A stretch of DNA of 50,827 bases from a virus, in IMG/VR virus record IMGVR_UViG_3300047469_000379, positions 1 to 50,827 of that record; one strand, given 5' to 3'. The notes below the pieces were generated by a model. That model was given only the letters and a program-made list of their open reading frames with translations. It was not told the DNA's origin and did not search any database. A program made the translations under genes and the position numbers. Position 1 is the stretch's first letter; every line of letters begins with the position of its first letter. Shown here piece after piece: positions 1 to 9,400 of the stretch.

Positions 1-327
1 GTGGAACCGTACGAAATCGAAGACACCAGCGACTGGCTGGGCAATCCGACCCAGTTTGAAACCGTCAAGCATTACGCAAGTATGCTCGAGGAAGACGTCC
101 AAAATCTGAAACGCCAGCTGAGGGCGGCTAAAGAAAACAGTGCCTGCTTGGTGGAAATGAACGACCAGCTGTCCGCAGAACTCGAAAGGAAATGCATCTG
201 GATGGCGAACCTCGAAGCCGAGACCACCGATCAGCTATCGCAAATCCATAGCCTGACGCGAATCCTGGATCAAAAAGAAGTGGTCATTCGCGAGTTAGAG
301 GCACTCATGCTGAATCACAGGAGATGA
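1..327 (+). CDS. Small coiled-coil hypothetical protein at window edge
   Basis: 108-aa ORF opening with GTG at the first base of the window, so the start may really lie upstream. Residues 25-105 are rich in Glu, Gln, Leu and Lys with few helix breakers and look like one long coiled coil; there is no signal peptide or membrane segment. The stop lies 2 nt before the ATG of the SRAP remnant, so the two form a small operon at the distal prophage end. I do not recognise the family and assign no function. Confidence 0.6.
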   Translation: MEPYEIEDTSDWLGNPTQFETVKHYASMLEEDVQNLKRQLRAAKENSACLVEMNDQLSAELERKCIWMANLEAETTDQLSQIHSLTRILDQKEVVIRELEALMLNHRR

Positions 328-329
328 CC

Positions 330-480
330 ATGTGTGGACGGCTTTCCCAATACGACGGCATGCACGACTTTGTTGCTGCGCTCAGCATGGCCAATCCTCT
401 GGTGAACAAGGTTGGTGTTCAACGGTTGGAACGCACGGCCCCTTCTTCCGCGTGATCTTGCCGCTCCGAGCAAAATCCCC
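330..480 (+). pseudogene. Decayed SRAP (YedK/HMCES-type) gene, internally deleted
   Basis: The reading frame starts MCGRLSQYDGMHDFVAALS, the N-terminus of phage SOS-response-associated peptidases, in which Cys2 is the residue that crosslinks to abasic sites in ssDNA. After about 33 matching residues it runs into a TGA at 453-455 (41 aa in all). In the +1 frame at about 430-465 the DNA reads THGPFFRVI-PLRA, which resembles a mid-protein stretch of the same family. An internal deletion thus seems to have joined two separated parts out of frame, and the C-terminal part is missing. Non-functional by inspection. A terminator hairpin lies immediately downstream. Confidence 0.7.
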
Positions 481-489
481 AAGCACAAA

Positions 490-512
490 AAAGTCCGCGC
501 ATGGCGGACTTT
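490..512. terminator. Bidirectional intrinsic terminator between convergent genes
   Basis: Perfect 9-bp stem AAAGTCCGC / GCGGACTTT around a GCATG loop. On the minus strand it is followed by a run of T, making a good intrinsic terminator for the epimerase-like lipoprotein gene; on the plus strand it would close the SRAP remnant operon. Confidence 0.75.
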
Positions 513-528
513 CATTTATTCGGATGGA

Positions 529-1524
529 TCACCACATGGCAGAGCATGGCAGCGCAGAATCCTTGCAGCTAGCAAAGGATGTGTGGTCTTCGGCCGCACG
601 AATATTGCCCGATCCGCTTGAAAGTTTTTCGTCATCGTGTCCAGCGATACTGTTCCATTTGTTGAACAGCGCTCTGTACTCATCCGCTTCTGGACAGATG
701 CTCTTTTCGAGCGAGCAGGCCGCTACGGCGAAATTTACCGCTCGCTGCTGGCCGTAATCCTTGATTTCTGGGTAGTTAATGGCATAGGAAAAATAACCAT
801 CCTGAATCATCAGGGGTAGGCTGTTTTTCATGCTGGACAATCCATCCATGATAAGGCCGTCATACCGGGTATCATCGGTACGCTTGCGCCATTCGTACAT
901 TGCTGCGATGGCGTAGAAGTGACCATTCATTACATCGACTCGCCCCCCAGGCAGCGACGGAGAAATGTACTCGCTCATCCAGAGATTGCCCTTCTCGTCA
1001 TGATGCGAAAGGTGCTCACTTAACGCGCCCAAATAACGATTGATTAAAGGGTCAAGGTCCGTCCGCTTTGTTGCTTCCTTTATATGCATTAGGCCGATGG
1101 CGGCCGCTGCGTTGCCGAAAGAGGAATACCAGGGAGCTGTCATTGGGCTGTTGCCAAAAAAATACTGATAGTCGTATCGCACCAGCGTGTAATCGCCACG
1201 ATCCTCGGCATGAAGCTTAAGCTCTGCAAGTAAGGCGTCAGAAGTTCTTTTTAGCCGCTCTTGATCTGCGGAAATTGCAGCCAAGGCCCCTGCATTGACC
1301 GCCCAAACGTAAGGCGACCAGCGCTCGGGGAGAGGCGTCTCATAAAGATCATTACTTCTTGCCCAGGCAGAGCTTTCATGAGCGTTCAACGATAGCGCGG
1401 TCAATAAGGATTCCGGCTTTCCCGGCTCATCCAGAGAAGATTCGCGGCAACCAGCCAAGGAAACCAACAAAACGGAGGCATAAATTATGCGAAAAAACAT
1501 AGCGTTTCTATTGATACCTTTCAC
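529..1524 (-). CDS. Lipoprotein with D-glucuronyl C5-epimerase-like domain
   Basis: 331 aa with a type II signal peptide: hydrophobic residues 13-24 ending in lipobox LAGC, lipidated Cys26. The body has the helix-rich pattern of an alpha/alpha-toroid sugar enzyme. The segment WMSEYISPSLPG followed by VMNGHFYAIAAMYEW resembles the YEYP / VLNG-FAL-GLYD signature of the D-glucuronyl C5-epimerase C-terminal domain (PF06662-type). Known members invert uronic-acid residues in polysaccharides, so a periplasmic or outer-membrane polysaccharide role is inferred. The GTG start has AGGGA upstream; ATG at codon 9 is an alternative. It sits at the distal end of the late region with its own terminator and is more AT-rich than the tail genes, as expected for a lysogenic-conversion gene. 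Activity is not shown by sequence. Confidence 0.6.
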   Translation of the reverse strand: MKGINRNAMFFRIIYASVLLVSLAGCRESSLDEPGKPESLLTALSLNAHESSAWARSNDLYETPLPERWSPYVWAVNAGALAAISADQERLKRTSDALLAELKLHAEDRGDYTLVRYDYQYFFGNSPMTAPWYSSFGNAAAAIGLMHIKEATKRTDLDPLINRYLGALSEHLSHHDEKGNLWMSEYISPSLPGGRVDVMNGHFYAIAAMYEWRKRTDDTRYDGLIMDGLSSMKNSLPLMIQDGYFSYAINYPEIKDYGQQRAVNFAVAACSLEKSICPEADEYRALFNKWNSIAGHDDEKLSSGSGNIRAAEDHTSFASCKDSALPCSAMW

Positions 1525-1591
1525 GATGGATTCCCTGAAATCAAAGTCTGGCGGAGACGCGCAAGCATTATCTAGAGATTCGACGAATAAA

Positions 1592-2188
1592 TCACATTTT
1601 TGCTATCTGCTTTAAAAATTGGTCACTGGCATTCTGCGGAGCGCAAACCTTCAAAGCACGCTGATAAAATTTTTCACGTTCTGCCAGGCCATTGGTACCG
1701 CCGTTAATGCGACGAGTGATCGCCTCAAACCTTCCGACATCCGCCAGTTCGTTTAGCCTCCGTGAATCCCAGAACCAGGCAGCCGACGCCGCAGCCCACT
1801 CGGCCTGCTCCAATAGCTCAGGTGTGCGCAATAGTCGATCGTCTCCGAATAGCGACTTGCTGCAAGCCAGATAGTTGTCGTACCCGGTAATCTGGATCAG
1901 ACCTCTGCCTCGGAATTTCTGTCCATCGCCGTCCGCCTCCGGAGTATTACCCAGCCTCTTGGCCAGCGTGCCAGTGTCATACTTGCTTAGATACTGATTA
2001 CCGCCCAACTCGCGTACATGCCGGAACTGGCCTGACTCATGACCTACCTGCGCAATGAAAGCGGCAATGCGCAACTGGGTGTTGATCTGGTACCGGTCCA
2101 TAGCCAAGTTGAGCGCGGAAGCAAATACGTCGGCTTGATTGCCGGCGTTCGGGAGGATCTGCAGCAGTTGCTGCGATGTGATTGGCAT
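1592..2188 (-). CDS. Endolysin, glycoside hydrolase family 19
   Basis: 198 aa. The motif AAFIAQVGHESGQF (about 42-55) carries the general-acid Glu51, with Glu60 the probable second catalytic Glu. FRGRGLIQITGYDNY (about 92-106) and RRINGGTNG (about 159-167) are further class I chitinase-type lysozyme signatures. It cleaves peptidoglycan during lysis. No signal peptide or membrane segment is present, so export should depend on a holin. AGGAG lies 5 nt before the ATG. It is at the end of the tail region, far from the spanin/holin-like genes at 26.3-27.5 kb, a split lysis arrangement. Confidence 0.92.
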   Translation of the reverse strand: MPITSQQLLQILPNAGNQADVFASALNLAMDRYQINTQLRIAAFIAQVGHESGQFRHVRELGGNQYLSKYDTGTLAKRLGNTPEADGDGQKFRGRGLIQITGYDNYLACSKSLFGDDRLLRTPELLEQAEWAAASAAWFWDSRRLNELADVGRFEAITRRINGGTNGLAEREKFYQRALKVCAPQNASDQFLKQIAKM

Positions 2189-2206
2189 GTTTTCTCCTGA
2201 CGTAAA

Positions 2207-2234
2207 AAAGCCCGCTCGACGGCGGGTGCTTTGT
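2207..2234 (-). terminator. Intrinsic terminator upstream of endolysin
   Basis: On the minus strand an imperfect GC stem (ACCCGC / GCGGGCT) is followed by TTTTTT. It lies just before the endolysin ribosome-binding site, so endolysin expression needs read-through (antitermination) or a local promoter. Confidence 0.6.
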
Positions 2235-2287
2235 ATTGCTTCCGCGTTAGGTCAGATCGATCATTCGCGAAAGTGGCTCGGCAGTAA

Positions 2288-2434
2288 TCACTGGAATTGC
2301 GGCTCCAGCAGCCACACGGACGCGGTGTAACAGGTCGGCTGGGTAGTGGCGTTGCCCAGCGCAAAACCTACAGGTTCTCCATCAACAGAGACGCCTATTT
2401 TGCTTCGTCCTCTTTTCTCACAAAAAAAGCCCAT
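2288..2434 (-). CDS. Small 48-aa ORF or truncated phage gene
   Basis: Minus-strand ORF beginning MGFFCEKRGRSKIGV and ending WLLEPQFQ. The composition is protein-like (VSVDGEPVGFALGNATT), and it lies between the tail-fibre operon and the endolysin. There is no Shine-Dalgarno sequence before the ATG, and the start codon falls inside a hairpin/T-run (GGGCTTTTTTT), so it may be the 3' remnant of a gene whose 5' part was lost when the acyltransferase gene was acquired. Family not recognised. Confidence 0.4.
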   Translation of the reverse strand: MGFFCEKRGRSKIGVSVDGEPVGFALGNATTQPTCYTASVWLLEPQFQ

Positions 2435-2553
2435 TGGCAGATAGGGTTTTCTGATGGGTGTCGATAAATATTTAGGGTACAGGTATCATCGCGCGCCGCG
2501 AACGGTCGTTATGGCAAGACGCCCAATTCAAAAAAAGAACATAGGAAGCAACC
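2435..2553 (+). other. Upstream region of the acyltransferase gene
   Basis: AT-rich leader preceding the plus-strand acyltransferase. It ends with GGAAG 5 nt before the GTG start. On the minus strand about 2425-2450 reads CCCTAT-N6-ATGGGC followed by seven T, a possible intrinsic terminator for the tail operon. I see no convincing sigma70 promoter. Confidence 0.35.
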
Positions 2554-3645
2554 GTGATCGATTCAATGAAAGGCCGAATCGTTTTTTTAGATTACATGCG
2601 AGTATTTGCTTTCGTTAGCGTACTTATTGGACATAAATTCTTCAATTACTTAACCGGATTTGCAAACGATGCAAATCAGCACGTAACCATCAGAGCCATT
2701 GCCGAATTTTTTATGCCGCTTTGCCAAGGTGGTGCAGCAGGTGTAGTTGTTTTCTTTTTGACTTCCGGATACATCATAACGCACGTACTCCAGAAAGAAG
2801 ACGCACCAGATTTCTTGATAAAGCGAATTTTCAGAATTTATCCTCTTTATATAGCTGCAATTTTGTTAGAAGCAATATTCGGAAATCTATTATCTGGCGT
2901 TCCACTGCCAGATCTTTCCGTTTTTATACAGCGCATACTGTTAATAGGCGACTTTTATGACACACCATATGCACTCGCAGGCGTTGAATGGACGTTACGA
3001 ATAGAGGTGATGTTCTACCTGTACATGTTTGCCATTAAATATATTGGCGCATTCAACTATCAAAAATTTATTCCAGCCATACATATATTTGCTGCATACA
3101 TGCTATTTATTACCCCTTCCTTTCCAGGAAAGGGAATATGGACTGAAGGATATTTCAATGCATATGCACCATTCTTGCTCATTGGCTCGCTGTTATACCT
3201 AGTGCAATATCGCCATGCATCCCGAGCCCTGTGCATCTCCGGAATCGTGGCAATGCTTTATATATCCATGAGCGTAATAGCGAACTATCAACCTATCTGG
3301 AAGATCAGTCACTATGCTGCCTATGCTACGATGATATTCTTTACTGCCTTTTTTCTTCGGGAGCGTCTGGCGGACAGTAAAGAGCTGCGTCTTCTATCGG
3401 ATTTAACTTACTCCGTGTACCTTTTTCACAACTGGGCTTGGGAGTACATCGCGATACCTTTCAAAGCCATGGGCTTAGTAGGAATTCGGGAGCAGTTCGC
3501 TATAACCGTGACCCTTTTGGCATTTTGTTATGTAATGCACATAACTATTGAAAAGTACGGAATTAAGCTCGGTAAACCGGTATCTAAAATCTTAGGGCGC
3601 TCAAAGTCAAAAGCTACAGTTGAAATTCCTCAGCCTGTTTCATAA
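2554..3645 (+). CDS. Membrane acyltransferase (acyltransferase-3 family)
   Basis: 363 aa, mostly hydrophobic with about ten predicted membrane helices. The N-terminus has the acyltransferase-3 R-x10-H signature (Arg and His in LDYMRVFAFVSVLIGHKFF). FFLTSGYIITHVL, IKRIFRIYPLYI and WTLRIEVMFYLY are typical conserved blocks. Family members move acetyl or other acyl groups onto O-antigen, exopolysaccharide or other periplasmic glycans. The start is GTG with GGAAG 5 nt upstream; ATG at codon 5 is an alternative. It is on the opposite strand to the late operon, is distinctly AT-rich, and its 3' end overlaps the convergent tail gene by 32 bp. All three features indicate an acquired lysogenic-conversion (serotype-altering) cargo gene. 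The acyl acceptor is unknown. Confidence 0.85.
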   Translation: MIDSMKGRIVFLDYMRVFAFVSVLIGHKFFNYLTGFANDANQHVTIRAIAEFFMPLCQGGAAGVVVFFLTSGYIITHVLQKEDAPDFLIKRIFRIYPLYIAAILLEAIFGNLLSGVPLPDLSVFIQRILLIGDFYDTPYALAGVEWTLRIEVMFYLYMFAIKYIGAFNYQKFIPAIHIFAAYMLFITPSFPGKGIWTEGYFNAYAPFLLIGSLLYLVQYRHASRALCISGIVAMLYISMSVIANYQPIWKISHYAAYATMIFFTAFFLRERLADSKELRLLSDLTYSVYLFHNWAWEYIAIPFKAMGLVGIREQFAITVTLLAFCYVMHITIEKYGIKLGKPVSKILGRSKSKATVEIPQPVS

Positions 3646-3973
3646 CAACTATTGGGGCGACTGGTTCTTCTGGCCAACTCAGTGACGTTGGCCAGCCTGT
3701 TTGCTTTATGACTTTTCCAAGTGAGAACTTATAACCTTTCCAAATCGCAATACTTATCATAAGTGTATCCCGCTCAACTTCATCATCCAAAGTCGCTTCT
3801 CCGGCCTCAATTCCATAACCGAGCGTATCAATTCGATCTTGAATATTGGCTATCTGGATCAGCGCCCTGTTGTTCCTGGCTGACAGCTCGGTCCTCGCAG
3901 CAGCAAGTTGCGCCGCCTGAGCCGCGGCGTCCTTCATACCTTTGGTGATGAGTTGAGTCCAGTCGATATTCAT
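3614..3973 (-). CDS. Tail fibre assembly-type small protein
   Basis: 119 aa. The N-terminal part is Ala-rich and helical, the middle contains IQDRIDTLGYGIEAGEAT, and the C-terminal half reads WKGYKFSLGKVIKQTGWP. This pattern occurs in the small protein encoded after the fibre in Pseudomonas phages, which I read as a probable fibre-assembly chaperone. The ATG overlaps the preceding stop by 4 bp. Its last ten codons overlap the 3' end of the convergent acyltransferase gene, so its C-terminus may have been altered by that acquisition. Confidence 0.55.
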   Translation of the reverse strand: MNIDWTQLITKGMKDAAAQAAQLAAARTELSARNNRALIQIANIQDRIDTLGYGIEAGEATLDDEVERDTLMISIAIWKGYKFSLGKVIKQTGWPTSLSWPEEPVAPIVVMKQAEEFQL

Positions 3974-4305
3974 GCTTGCACCTCATTTAGCGATTCGGTG
4001 TTAAGTACAGGAAGCGGCAGTGGAAACTGAATCACTCCATTGGGCACATTCACCAAATCCACTGGATAGGCCTGCTCGGGACTGTAGTTCCATGGATTTG
4101 GAAGTAGGAGTGTTAGTTGGAGTTCGCCACTCACTCTTTCGACTTTGTCGAAAAACCAACCCGAAGAAATTGCCTCCGCAGGCAGCGTGTCCCCCTCGCC
4201 AATCTTGGAAAAGTCGAATGTCTCTCCATTCACTATCAAGACATCGTTTAGTCGAGTGACTGAGAGTGTATCGTCACGGCGCTGTGGGGAAAGTTTAATA
4301 ATCAT
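3970..4305 (-). CDS. Hypothetical fibre-associated protein
   Basis: 111 aa from ATG 4305, chosen because GGGAG lies about 9 nt upstream and the start overlaps the fibre stop as TGATG. It is beta-rich (LSVTRLNDVLIVNGETFDF) with a proline-rich C-terminus. It lies between the fibre gene and the assembly-type gene in a tightly overlapping set, which suggests it is translated with the fibre. No family assigned beyond that context. Confidence 0.6.
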   Translation of the reverse strand: MIIKLSPQRRDDTLSVTRLNDVLIVNGETFDFSKIGEGDTLPAEAISSGWFFDKVERVSGELQLTLLLPNPWNYSPEQAYPVDLVNVPNGVIQFPLPLPVLNTESLNEVQA

Positions 4306-5408
4306 CAGAACCATCTCCCAATTGCCACAAGGTCTAGATAAACAAGGTCGCTTTGAGTGCGCTGAGTCTGCGTAAAAACATATCCTGCAGGCCAGGCCAG
4401 CAATGGACTTGCCCAGCCTCCAGGCGCCCACCAACATTCATAGGTGTACCCTATTGCATTAATTGATACGGATGGCGCGGAAGAAAAAGGCATTGGATAA
4501 ACGAGCGACGCCTCCTTGCCACCGGCATAGAACAAAGGTCCTGCGGCCGTGCCGAGAGTCCTCTGACCCTGATATTTGTGCCGGCATATCTGAGTGCCGT
4601 CAGCGAATCTTGTGTATTCGCCGTTTGCATTGGATCCGCGCTCGATGATTGCGCCTGTGGGCACACCGCCCGACTGGTTAACCGTGCCAACGATGTCGGC
4701 ACGGGAAAGCTTGCCGTCCCACAGCGACCACGCTCCGGAAATCAGAATCCTCGTGTACGACTTTGTGGCGACACCGACTGTCATCCCGTAGGCCTTCTGC
4801 AGAACCAATGCGCCATGAGTCGACACCTCGACGTAATACGCAGTGCTGGTCGCTGGCAGGTCAAGGCCGCCGTTGCCAAACGCGTATTTTCCTTCGGACG
4901 TGAGGCTGTTCGCGCTGACCGTGTTGCCCATGCTGATTGACGTTCCGCCGTTCTGGCCGAAGTCGCCGACCTTGGACAAGCGCCCCACCGTGGCGTCAGT
5001 GGTCGATGTGGTCGGAATGAGACCGAGACCAGATCGGGCGCTGGCTTGATCGCTGCCGCCGGTACCGCCCTTGGATAACGGCAAGATGTCGTAGTTACCG
5101 GTCGTGCCCAGGGCAGCCAGCTTGGCGCCGTACTGATTTACCAGTGCGCGCAGAGCATCGGCCGAGTCTTTGACATAGCCCTGCATGGGCGCCAAAGCGT
5201 AGGCGCCGCCGGCGACCGTCGCGCCGAGGTAGCCCGGGAGGATCGACAGCACGGTATCGCTCGCGATGTTCGCGATCTCGTACCAGCGTCCGTCCGGGCC
5301 GAGGTAGGCATCGCCCACCCGAGCATTCGCCGCGAAGGCGGTGCCGGTACCGGTGACCGTGTTCGAATTTAGGGTGCACGCTACCGTTCCTGATTTGTAC
5401 CAGGGCAT
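4305..5408 (-). CDS. Tail fibre protein with pyocin-knob-like region
   Basis: 367 aa. The N-terminus MPWYKSGTVACTLNSNTVTG is a typical head domain of Pseudomonas tail fibres. GLDLPATSTAYYVEV through YTRILISGAWSLWDGKL (about 185-235) matches the pyocin-knob fold pattern, and the C-terminal 110 residues form the presumed receptor-binding tip. It lies directly downstream of the other tip genes on the same strand. Host recognition at the tail tip is inferred from family and position; the receptor cannot be read from sequence. Confidence 0.85.
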   Translation of the reverse strand: MPWYKSGTVACTLNSNTVTGTGTAFAANARVGDAYLGPDGRWYEIANIASDTVLSILPGYLGATVAGGAYALAPMQGYVKDSADALRALVNQYGAKLAALGTTGNYDILPLSKGGTGGSDQASARSGLGLIPTTSTTDATVGRLSKVGDFGQNGGTSISMGNTVSANSLTSEGKYAFGNGGLDLPATSTAYYVEVSTHGALVLQKAYGMTVGVATKSYTRILISGAWSLWDGKLSRADIVGTVNQSGGVPTGAIIERGSNANGEYTRFADGTQICRHKYQGQRTLGTAAGPLFYAGGKEASLVYPMPFSSAPSVSINAIGYTYECWWAPGGWASPLLAWPAGYVFTQTQRTQSDLVYLDLVAIGRWF

Positions 5409-5433
5409 TGAGTATCTCCAGAAATGTAGGTGT

Positions 5434-6093
5434 TCAGGCCAACAATTTGGCGCAGAGGAATGGACGGTGCCCCTGGTCGGTCCAGGCGTTTGTGGCGAGG
5501 CTGTACATGAGGATGCGGCTGTTGGCGTAATCGACGCCGAGCGCGCAGCCGCCCCCGCTTGAGGCGTTGTGGCAGTTCATGGCGAACGGATTGAGGGAGA
5601 TGTATTCGCCTGCCCCCAGCAGCTTGCTAATGCCCCAGATGTAACGGCGGCCAACGGTTAGCACCTCGTCGCCGAGATACGTCCAGTTACCCGCGGCGAA
5701 GGTCACCACCACCGCCGGCGCGCCGCTGTCATAAACCAGCGCGGCGTTCTGGTCCCATAACCGCAGGCCATATGCGGCAGTGCCCATCGAAGCCCAAGCG
5801 GCCACGAAATATTGACCGCTCAGCGTTGCCGTGACGTTGGACGCCTTCATGGCGAAGCCAGTCCAGTTACCCGGGCCGCCGGTGAACCACACCGATATCG
5901 GTACCTGAATCACTCCCGGATCCGGGCGGACGAATACCAGCGGCGGATCCTGGCTGGTGATGGCTCTGGCAAAAACCCCCGAGGCATTGGTCGTCCCTGA
6001 ATACGATCCTTTGGTCAGCATGCACAGCCGTGGCGCTTCCGAGTCGATCTGAACAAACGAGTTGTCGTTGATGCTTTGAAAGCCATAGCTCAT
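5434..6093 (-). CDS. Tail tip/fibre-region structural protein
   Basis: 219 aa starting MSYGFQSINDNSFVQ; this start overlaps the upstream stop by 4 bp (ATGA). It is rich in Gly, Ala, Thr and aromatic residues with a beta-sandwich look and no signal peptide. It lies between the J-like tip protein and the fibre, so a virion tail-tip role is inferred. No specific family recognised. Confidence 0.6.
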   Translation of the reverse strand: MSYGFQSINDNSFVQIDSEAPRLCMLTKGSYSGTTNASGVFARAITSQDPPLVFVRPDPGVIQVPISVWFTGGPGNWTGFAMKASNVTATLSGQYFVAAWASMGTAAYGLRLWDQNAALVYDSGAPAVVVTFAAGNWTYLGDEVLTVGRRYIWGISKLLGAGEYISLNPFAMNCHNASSGGGCALGVDYANSRILMYSLATNAWTDQGHRPFLCAKLLA

Positions 6094-6446
6094 GTCGAAT
6101 ACCTTATCGCGTACGCCTTGGCGACAATCCTTGTCTGGCCGACTGACGCCCCAGCAGAGGGGTTTTTCGGTAGTACGGTGACCTGCCCAACCGCCGTGGT
6201 GACGTACGGGTACGACTTGGTGTTTCCCAAGCCGTCGTTCTCTGCCGATTGCACATCCTGCGCCCTGGTCGGAATGATCATGAAGACGCAGTTGGCCGGA
6301 TTGAAACCAGGAATGCTCAGCGTGTAGCTGGGCGTGGCTCCACTGAAATCGATCGCGCCCTGCCACAGCACCTGGTAAGTGAAGCTGTTGGTGTCCATGG
6401 ATAGGCCACCGTTCCCATCAAAAACACGCAGGCCAAATGAAGCCAT
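6090..6446 (-). CDS. Small tail tip protein
   Basis: 118 aa, beginning MASFGLRVFDGNGGLSMDT. Glycine- and beta-rich, cotranscribed with the neighbours (3 nt after the J-like gene and a 4-bp overlap with the next). Many Pseudomonas siphoviruses and R/F-type pyocins have a small protein of this kind after the tip protein. The role is inferred from position. Confidence 0.6.
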   Translation of the reverse strand: MASFGLRVFDGNGGLSMDTNSFTYQVLWQGAIDFSGATPSYTLSIPGFNPANCVFMIIPTRAQDVQSAENDGLGNTKSYPYVTTAVGQVTVLPKNPSAGASVGQTRIVAKAYAIRYST

Positions 6447-6449
6447 GGT

Positions 6450-9400
6450 TCACCCCAGGTAGCCGAGACGGACTCGCAAAACGTTGTTGGCGTCGTAGAC
6501 CGAGACATTGAGCGAATTGATGACCAGCCGGCCTTGCCCAGGGACAATGCCGTTGATTTCAAGCGTTCCGTCTTTATTGAGAATCCAGCCTTGCTGGCCG
6601 GCGATGTAGTTGGTGGAGCTGATGTAGCTGCCGATCTTGGCGTTGGTGATGGTGCCGTCTTGGATGAACGCCTGGTTCATGAACACCTGGCCGCTTTGCA
6701 CTGCAAACGGAACCGAGATGGCGCCGCCTGCCATGGAGTTGACGATGGCGAACCGATCCGCGCTGACCAGGAACTGGCTTTGCAGACCGGCGCCGGTGTT
6801 CTCGATGCCGAGCCCAATGCCAGCGGCAACATACTTGCCATCGGCAGTGACCTGCATCTTCACCGACCACATGGTTGATAGCTTGCCGTTGGTGTCGGCG
6901 AACGCCGTGGCTGTCTGCTGGATCGCTGCGGTGTTTACGCTAATCGCCGAAGTGTTTGCGCCAGTCGCCGAGGCGTTCTGCGCTACTGACACGCTTAGCT
7001 GATCGGTCTTCGTGACCATCGCCGAATTGTTGGTCGCGACCACCTGCTCAAGCGTGGTGATGCTGGCCTCGTTGACGCCAACCTTGGCTTCGAGCGTGGT
7101 TTGCCGCTGAGCCATGGCGTAGTTTTCGGAGGCTCGCACCTTCTCTTCCGTCGCAATGGACGCAGTACTCGTCCACCCCTTCAGCGCATCCGCCAGCTCT
7201 CCTTCCCCGTTGTCGTCTCTCGACGATGCTCGCAATGTTTGAATGGCCGTTGCTTGAGCAGTGACCTCACCGTCGAGCTCGATGATCTCGGCGGTATTGG
7301 TCGCCACCTGCTGCGCCAGTCCATTGGCCGTCTCGACCGTCTGGCCAACGTCGAGCCAGTAGGCAGCGTTCGGTGGCGGAGTATTGAGCGGCACGTTGCC
7401 GGTCGCCTGATAGATCCGCTTGCCCACTACCACCAGGTCGTATTCAACGTAGGTGATTTCCGGGTCATACCCCTTGAGGCCGTCGAGCGCATCGATCTGC
7501 GCCTGAAGCCCGGGAATCTTCTCAATTTCAGCCAACAGGTCCTCGCCGAGTTCCGTCTCGGTGATTTGCCCAGCCAGCGCCGCGAGATACGCCGAAACGT
7601 CATTCGAAGTCTGAGTCGGCACATAAAGGAACGAGCTTTTCCCATAGGCATTCGACGAGCGGATGAAGTAGTAATAGTTGGTGTAGAACGCCAGGCCGTT
7701 GTGCGTGAAGGACAGGCCTTGCCCCAGGTAATCCGCATCGTTTGCCGTGGCCGTCGGCGACGTGCTGAAGAAGTACTCGTAGGTGCCGCCATTTAGGCCG
7801 CTATGCGTGTTCTGCGGAATGAGCACGATGCTGTCGATCGACGATTGCACCACGCAGGATTCTGGGATGGGCGGCCCGTTGATGCTGACGGAAATACTCG
7901 CCTCACCGGATCGCGCCATAGGCCCTACTGCTGCCACGCTCATCGAGTAGTTGCCAGACGGCAGCCCGTTGATTGCGCACTGAGTCGACGTTGCCGGTAC
8001 CGAGTGCGACTGAACAGCCGTCGCGCCTTGACGAACGATGACGACGTAAGACGACACAATCCCCGCCGGCGGCGTCCAGGACAGGACACCCTGCACGACC
8101 TCAGCCCCGGTGTTCTGGGTCCAGGCCAGTCCCGTCGGAGATCCCAAGCCGCCGGATGGCAGATTGATGAAGCCGAGCGGGTTGTACGGCTGGCCCACGG
8201 CATCATCGAATATGGCGGGCTCGTACTGCTTCACCTGGACGGTGCAGCCTTCGCTGTCGCCCATGGACCAGTCCGAAACAATAAACTCACCGAGGATGTT
8301 CAGCGTCGGCAGATTGACCCGAACCACGCGGCCCGGCCGACAGTTGTAGCCGGCGAAATTCATTGGGATGCTGATTGCACCGCCGGCGCGGCGACGGCGC
8401 AGCTCCATGTTTGCCAGGCGCTGAGCCTGGTACGGGTCCGTGACGTAGGAATACGTGAGTGTTTCCGCCGCCTCGCCGCCATCCTCGACGATCCATTCGG
8501 CAACGCTCACCTCCGGGTAGTCGGTTTCCGTCCACGACTGTTCCGGGTCAATAAAGGTGCCGCGAACGGTGTTGATTGCTGAGTCATTGGTCGACTCAGT
8601 GCTGCCGGTGACCGTGCCAATCACCATGTCTTCGGTGATCTCAAAGTCGTATGGCCCGTAGTAGGCTCCCGCCTGAAACATCCAGCGGCCACCAACGCGG
8701 ATCAGATGCCCGCCAGATGCGGCTTCAAGCTTCTGCAAAACGCCCGTGCGCTGCTCGTCCGCGCCAATGACACAGCCGCTTCGATAGCGCTGGCTGGTTG
8801 AACCGTCAGCGTTGGTCAAGGCCTCATCACAGACGTTGGCTGCACTGGCGAACGTTTCGAACACGATCTCGTCGTCCGGCACGCCGCAGCGGTTACGCAA
8901 AAACCAAAGCAGATGCAGCGCGGTATTGGCGCTGTAAACGGCGGTACCGGTGCGAGGGTCGTAGATATCGTTGCGCCCGCGCACCACAAACCGCGTATCC
9001 GGAATGCCGGATGGGAATTTCTCGGCGCTGTATTGCAGCGACACGCGAACGTAGGAAAGCCCGCGGCCAATCTGCGAATCCTTCCAGTCCGGGCAGTTGG
9101 CTTTGAGGAAAGCGTTCACCTGCGTCGGGTTCACCACTAGCTCGTAGCTGGCCAGCGAACCAAACGAACTGATGTCCTCTTCACCCAAGTAGATGTTTTC
9201 CAGCGCGGTGATTGGCCCCTCGCACAGCACGTAGACCAGGTGCAGCCATTCGCCCTCACCCTGCTCACCCGCTTGCTCCTGCGCCCAGACCAGCACGCCG
9301 CCGGTGGAAACCCGGCCAAGGATGAAACGTACCGGTGCCTTGGACGAGCGCACGGTCTGCGCTGAAGGCTCGTTGTCGCGCAACGGCGACTTGGTGTTGA

